6,369 bases of DNA, from assembly GCA_023438785.1 (NCBI GenBank), contig JAEXQJ010000169.1, positions 1-6,369 on the forward strand, given 5' to 3'. The stretch is from Pseudomonadota bacterium. GTDB lineage: Bacteria > Myxococcota_A > Polyangia > Fen-1088. The notes under the pieces were generated by a model that was given only the letters and a program-made list of their open reading frames with translations, ran no database searches and was not told the origin of the DNA. A program made the position numbers and the translations under genes. Position 1 is the first letter of the stretch; every line of letters starts with the position of its first letter. Positions 5,928 to 6,369 of the stretch are shown here, one piece after another.

Positions 5928-6303
5928 CCGCAAGCCGCCTGAGCGCGCCAGGGAAGCGCCTCAGATCCCGGTTGCGGCGTTCCGAGAAGCCGGTTGCGGC
6001 GACCGCAAGGCCCTCGTCCCGGGAAGATGGCCAACCCGAGCTCGTCCACGTCCCCCGATTGCGCCGTCGCTCTACCCCCCCGCGTTCGCCTCGCCCCTGT
6101 CCCGCCCCGCGGCCTGCCACCCGCGACCACCGCAAGGGGCTTACGGCCCGCGGGAAGGGCTGCCGCGGTGACCGCAACAGGGGGACCGGGGACAGGGCGC
6201 CCGGCAACGGCCATCGCGGCTCGCCTCGTCGCGTTACGCAAGCCGCCCAAAGTGTCCCGAATTTCGGTTGCGAGATTCCGGGAACCTGTTGCGGCGACCG
6301 CAA
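5928..6303. repeat. Cluster of TTGCGG/CCGCAA hexamers with two related blocks of about 40 bp
   Basis: Exact copies on the plus strand are TTGCGG at 5972, 5994 and 6289, and CCGCAA at 5928, 6003, 6130, 6172 and 6298. A near copy, TTGCGA, is at 6268. Two copies form the palindrome TTGCGG-CGA-CCGCAA (5994-6008 and 6289-6303). Each palindrome is preceded by a TTGCG 21-22 bp upstream, with TTCCG between, giving two related blocks at about 5969-6008 and 6265-6303. I found no exact copy elsewhere in the window. This could be a set of protein binding sites, a dispersed intergenic repeat family, or structured RNA. No gene overlaps it convincingly. Confidence 0.6.
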
Positions 6304-6369
6304 TTCCGCCGTCCCCGAAACCCGGACAAGAGGGCCCCCGCCACGCCCCCCGATTCCGCCGCCGATCTG
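6304..6369. other. GC-rich end of the window, no feature seen
   Basis: The last 66 bases are C/G-rich with no start or stop of a recognisable gene. A gene beginning beyond the window cannot be excluded. Confidence 0.4.

Noticed and set aside
5349..5942. Plus-strand open frame of 197 codons
   Set aside because: Its first third is antisense to the lipoprotein gene and the composition is not protein-like; a short stretch near residues 140-180 looks more natural but matches nothing I know.
6094..6197. Possible large imperfect cruciform (CCCTGTCCC at 6095-6103 with GGGACAGGG at 6189-6197)
   Set aside because: Only the outer 9 bp pair exactly; inner pairing is what GC-rich sequence gives by chance.
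5662..6303. Minus-strand open frame of 213 codons in the right-end region
   Set aside because: Arg/Gly/Pro-rich, no ribosome binding site, no domain, and runs through the hexamer repeats; long stop-free frames are expected at this GC content.
1..6369. tRNA, rRNA or CRISPR array
   Set aside because: No cloverleaf, conserved rRNA segment or regularly spaced repeat-spacer pattern was found on reading both strands.

Overview
The window looks like chromosome from a high-GC Myxococcota species, possibly of the Polyangiales type. This is an inference from base composition, two secreted lipoproteins of the style common in that group, and transposase relics; no rRNA or marker gene is present to confirm it. 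I see four intact protein genes, two transposase relics, several hairpins, and a GC-rich, apparently non-coding right end with a concentrated repeat motif. No tRNA, rRNA or CRISPR array was recognised.

Left part (1-1210): a minus-strand gene (210-1031 at its longest) encodes a protein with a C-terminal cysteine-histidine-aspartate triad typical of papain/transglutaminase-like folds. Its 5' end faces the relic of an IS91-type transposase N-terminus (plus strand, about 1051-1204) that is frameshifted and cut short. Two inverted repeats lie beyond the stop codon.

Middle (1470-2890): a plus-strand lipoprotein gene (1538-2512) has a strong ribosome binding site and a palindrome in its leader. Its mature part resembles the beta-sandwich of G1 glutamic peptidases, with a Gln and a Glu at plausible positions. 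A perfect 12-bp hairpin follows the stop. Next comes a minus-strand fragment that looks like the C-terminal element of an IS66-type transposase (about 2801-2887), ending 4 bp before the stop of the next gene. The lipoprotein gene therefore lies between two transposase relics, and its sampled sequence is lower in GC than the genes to its right.

Right part (2892-5575): two minus-strand genes. The upstream one encodes a beta-rich lipoprotein of unknown function (4670-5539) with a promoter placed so that the transcript would be leaderless. About 83 bp downstream starts a multi-spanning GT-C type glycosyltransferase-like protein (2892-4586) with DD, RPE, LPNTFYAK and a soluble C-terminal domain. 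They may be cotranscribed, but nothing shows a shared function.

Right end (5576-6369): about 0.8 kb with no credible gene. It holds eight exact copies of TTGCGG or its complement CCGCAA within 376 bp, arranged partly as palindromes and as two related blocks of about 40 bp. This is the least explained structure in the window.
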